This document shows, piece after piece, positions 5,379 through 7,314 of a stretch of DNA of 7,314 nucleotides. The number at the start of each line of letters is the position of its first letter. The first letter of the stretch is position 1. The DNA lies in contig QMUB01000054.1 in NCBI GenBank assembly GCA_003663695.1, positions 1 through 7,314 of the forward strand, written 5' to 3'. This stretch comes from Thermococci archaeon. Its GTDB lineage: Archaea; Methanobacteriota_B; Thermococci; Thermococcales; Thermococcaceae. The translations under genes were made by a program, and so were the position numbers. Below the pieces are notes generated by a model that saw nothing but the letters and a program-made list of their open reading frames with translations, made no database searches and was not told where the DNA came from.

Positions 5379-7314
5379 ACTTGAAAAAATCATCAAGGCT
5401 AACGGATTTTTTGGGCTTCTTTTTCTCCTCAGCCTTCCTGTACCTCTTAAAGTCTTTGGATGGATTCCATGATTTCCCATTTCCCCCCTTCTCCTTGGGC
5501 TCCTCCCTGAGCTTGCCACTCTTTTTAAGTATCATCTTCTGACATACATCCTTCGACGTGGCAACGGGCAGAAACGTCTGCACCTTTGGAAATACATTCT
5601 CAAAGAGGCTCTCTATATCCTTCTCCGTTATGCAGATTCTCTGTCTCGTGTAGTCGAGCACGTTAAACTCCGTAACGAGCATCTTTGCCGTCGACAGGTA
5701 TTTCTCAACGGCACCCTTTGAAACTGTGAGCACTATTTTTCCACCACACTTGGGGCACTTTCCACTTAATGGGGGACGTCTGTACTTCGTGTTACACTTG
5801 ACACAACGGAATTCCTGTCTCGTGAAGCTCCTCAAATTTCCCCTCAAATCAGGGATTAGATGAGAGTTAATTATCGTCTCGGCGACATGGTGTTCGTCAA
5901 CGGCTCTAATCTTCCTCGCAACCTCGAGCTGGAGCCTGACCTTCTCCTCCATATCGCCAAGCTGTTTGTACATGCTAAGCTTGGGGCCCAGCGCTATATC
6001 GTCGGAATCGTGGGTGAACTTCAGACCCTCATACATCTCAGGTTTTCCAAGCCTATCTTCAACGCGCTCTATAACTTTGACTTCCTTTGGAGATTTGAGC
6101 TCATAGGTTGCTTCATAGAACTCCAAGGGGTAATAGCGCACAATATCCATGTTATGGACTTCACTATCAACTTCCCTCGGATCAAGACGTGTGGTAACGA
6201 CGAGGGGAGCGTCCATCTTTCCGCCGCGCTTTTCGGGGAGGTAGTATTTGCTGAAGTTGAGGAGAGCATCCAAAAGGAGCATAACCGCATCTTCGTCGCC
6301 ATCACAGTTGCGTCTTTTGGCGGCATGATAGTATGGATGAGCATAACCACCGAGAGCGTCAACGAAGCCTATAATCCGCCCGATGGTTCCCGCGGATGTG
6401 TGGGGGGCAAGCCCGATAACAAGGTGCCCGACCAGATCCTCCATCCTCTCAGCGTTGTAGAACCTCGGAAGGCCGTAAAACTTCTCAAGAAGGTCATCAA
6501 TGAAGTTGGCCACCTTTAACATGTATTCGCCGGCAGTCTTTGGAAGTATAACATCCTGAACCCGGAGCTCAAGTATCTGATCCTCGCTCATGAGGGGCTT
6601 CCCTTCAAAGTCATGGGTATAACCAAGTTCCCTCAGCTTTTCGACGCTCGTTCCTATTTCCCTGGGGCGGAAGTGGGTTATTGGAGCATCCGTAGCGTCA
6701 AACCTTATCGTACCGTCCTTAAAGACATAGACATCGTTTTTAGCCCTTAAGATCCCCTTCTCAAGAGGCTCTGCCATCTTGTATGCGGAACTCATTCCAA
6801 GAACGCCCTTAAGGCGATCAAGAACATTCACCCCCGTGTTCCTCATTGCCGGAACCAGATAATCCGATACTTTGAAAGTATATTTTTTGTAGGGCTTCAT
6901 TTCAATCTCACACTTTGGACAAACCCTTTCATCCGTAGACTGGTATCCGCATTTTGGGCACGTGTACAGTATTTTGGTCTCGCTCCCGCATTTTGGGCAC
7001 TTGGGGAATATGTCAATATGACCGCATTTTGGGCATTTGAAGTGAGCAATCTCCACTGTGGTGCTCTTTCCCAACTCGTAAGCCTTGTAAATATCTCTAG
7101 AGCTTCCTCCGGCGTAACCTATGGGAAAGAGGACGTGGACGGGGGGTTTCATTTTACGTTCCTTGGCCTTCTCGGGTCTTCCCATACGAGCACCGATCCA
7201 GCTTATCCCCCTATCCCGGAGCTTTATGGGGCTGACTTCGTTTATGATGTCAATTGGGGTGTCGAATTCCTTGTGCTCAAGCTTTTTCTCCAGATTCATC
7301 AGGGGGGTTAGGAG
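5371..7314 (-). CDS. polC: DNA polymerase D large subunit DP2 (C-terminal half; 5' end beyond right edge)
   Basis: DP2 is the catalytic subunit of the archaeal replicative DNA polymerase D, working with the DP1 exonuclease subunit. The frame is open to the window edge, so the Met at 7299 is internal. About 647 residues are present of the roughly 1,260-1,270 usual for the family. Counting from Met 7299, I see GRPEKAKERKMKPP (40-53), four CPKC/CPxCG knuckles (89-130) for zinc, the active-site motif NCDGDED (331-337), whose Asp333 and Asp335 correspond to the essential catalytic aspartates known in Pyrococcus DP2, another Cys pair set (CVKC 499-502, CPKCGG 515-520), a lysine-rich flexible tail, and a C-terminal PCNA-binding motif SVSLDDFF (632-639). 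No intein interrupts NCDGDED. The gene overlaps the kinase gene by 8 bases at the 3' ends. DP1 is not in the window. Confidence 0.96.
   Translation of the reverse strand, partial: LLTPLMNLEKKLEHKEFDTPIDIINEVSPIKLRDRGISWIGARMGRPEKAKERKMKPPVHVLFPIGYAGGSSRDIYKAYELGKSTTVEIAHFKCPKCGHIDIFPKCPKCGSETKILYTCPKCGYQSTDERVCPKCEIEMKPYKKYTFKVSDYLVPAMRNTGVNVLDRLKGVLGMSSAYKMAEPLEKGILRAKNDVYVFKDGTIRFDATDAPITHFRPREIGTSVEKLRELGYTHDFEGKPLMSEDQILELRVQDVILPKTAGEYMLKVANFIDDLLEKFYGLPRFYNAERMEDLVGHLVIGLAPHTSAGTIGRIIGFVDALGGYAHPYYHAAKRRNCDGDEDAVMLLLDALLNFSKYYLPEKRGGKMDAPLVVTTRLDPREVDSEVHNMDIVRYYPLEFYEATYELKSPKEVKVIERVEDRLGKPEMYEGLKFTHDSDDIALGPKLSMYKQLGDMEEKVRLQLEVARKIRAVDEHHVAETIINSHLIPDLRGNLRSFTRQEFRCVKCNTKYRRPPLSGKCPKCGGKIVLTVSKGAVEKYLSTAKMLVTEFNVLDYTRQRICITEKDIESLFENVFPKVQTFLPVATSKDVCQKMILKKSGKLREEPKEKGGNGKSWNPSKDFKRYRKAEEKKKPKKSVSLDDFFKSK

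Noticed and set aside
5860..6519. Long plus-strand open frame (219 codons) opposite the polymerase gene
   Set aside because: It lies wholly antisense to the well-conserved DP2 coding region, shows no recognisable domain, and has no promoter or ribosome binding site. It is a shadow.

Overview
The window looks like chromosomal DNA of a hyperthermophilic euryarchaeon of the order Thermococcales (Thermococcus, Pyrococcus or Palaeococcus; genus not resolved). The reasons are an archaeal/eukaryal-type glycyl-tRNA synthetase, an ADP-forming acyl-CoA synthetase alpha subunit, a D-family DNA polymerase large subunit, an archaeal Clp1-type polynucleotide kinase, TATA-type promoters about 25 bp before inferred starts, and strong GGAGGTGA-like ribosome binding sites. 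Every gene here is a recognisable housekeeping type. I see no mobile element, CRISPR array, tRNA or rRNA.

Layout. Bases 1-2003 hold two minus-strand genes: glyS and, 84 bases downstream of it, the 5' part of a small conserved gene (probably DUF402) that runs off the left edge. Bases 2004-2269 are a divergent control region for glyS (leftward) and the acyl-CoA synthetase alpha gene (rightward, 2270-3661). The latter promoter carries four copies of the half-site TTGGAT/ATCCAA. The acyl-CoA synthetase gene meets an Lrp/AsnC-like regulator gene (minus, 3670-4128) tail to tail, with only 8 bases between stop codons and a GC-rich hairpin across the junction. Bases 4129-4331 are a second divergent control region, between the regulator and a Clp1-like polynucleotide kinase gene (plus, 4332-5378). 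It contains two 8-bp palindromes one helical turn apart and an 11-bp direct repeat, and the kinase mRNA is probably leaderless. The kinase gene overlaps by 8 bases, tail to tail, the C-terminal half of the DNA polymerase D large subunit gene (minus, 5371 to beyond 7314).

The genes do not form one pathway. They cover protein synthesis (glyS), ATP formation from acyl-CoA thioesters (ADP-forming synthetase), transcription control (Lrp-like), RNA/DNA 5'-end phosphorylation (Clp1-like) and replication (PolD). No new multi-gene system is visible. The most interesting signals are regulatory or evolutionary: the TTGGAT operator candidate, the paired TTTGCAAA palindromes beside the regulator, a sharp switch in third-codon-base composition inside the acyl-CoA synthetase gene, and the intein-free sequence at the polymerase active site, where relatives carry an intein.
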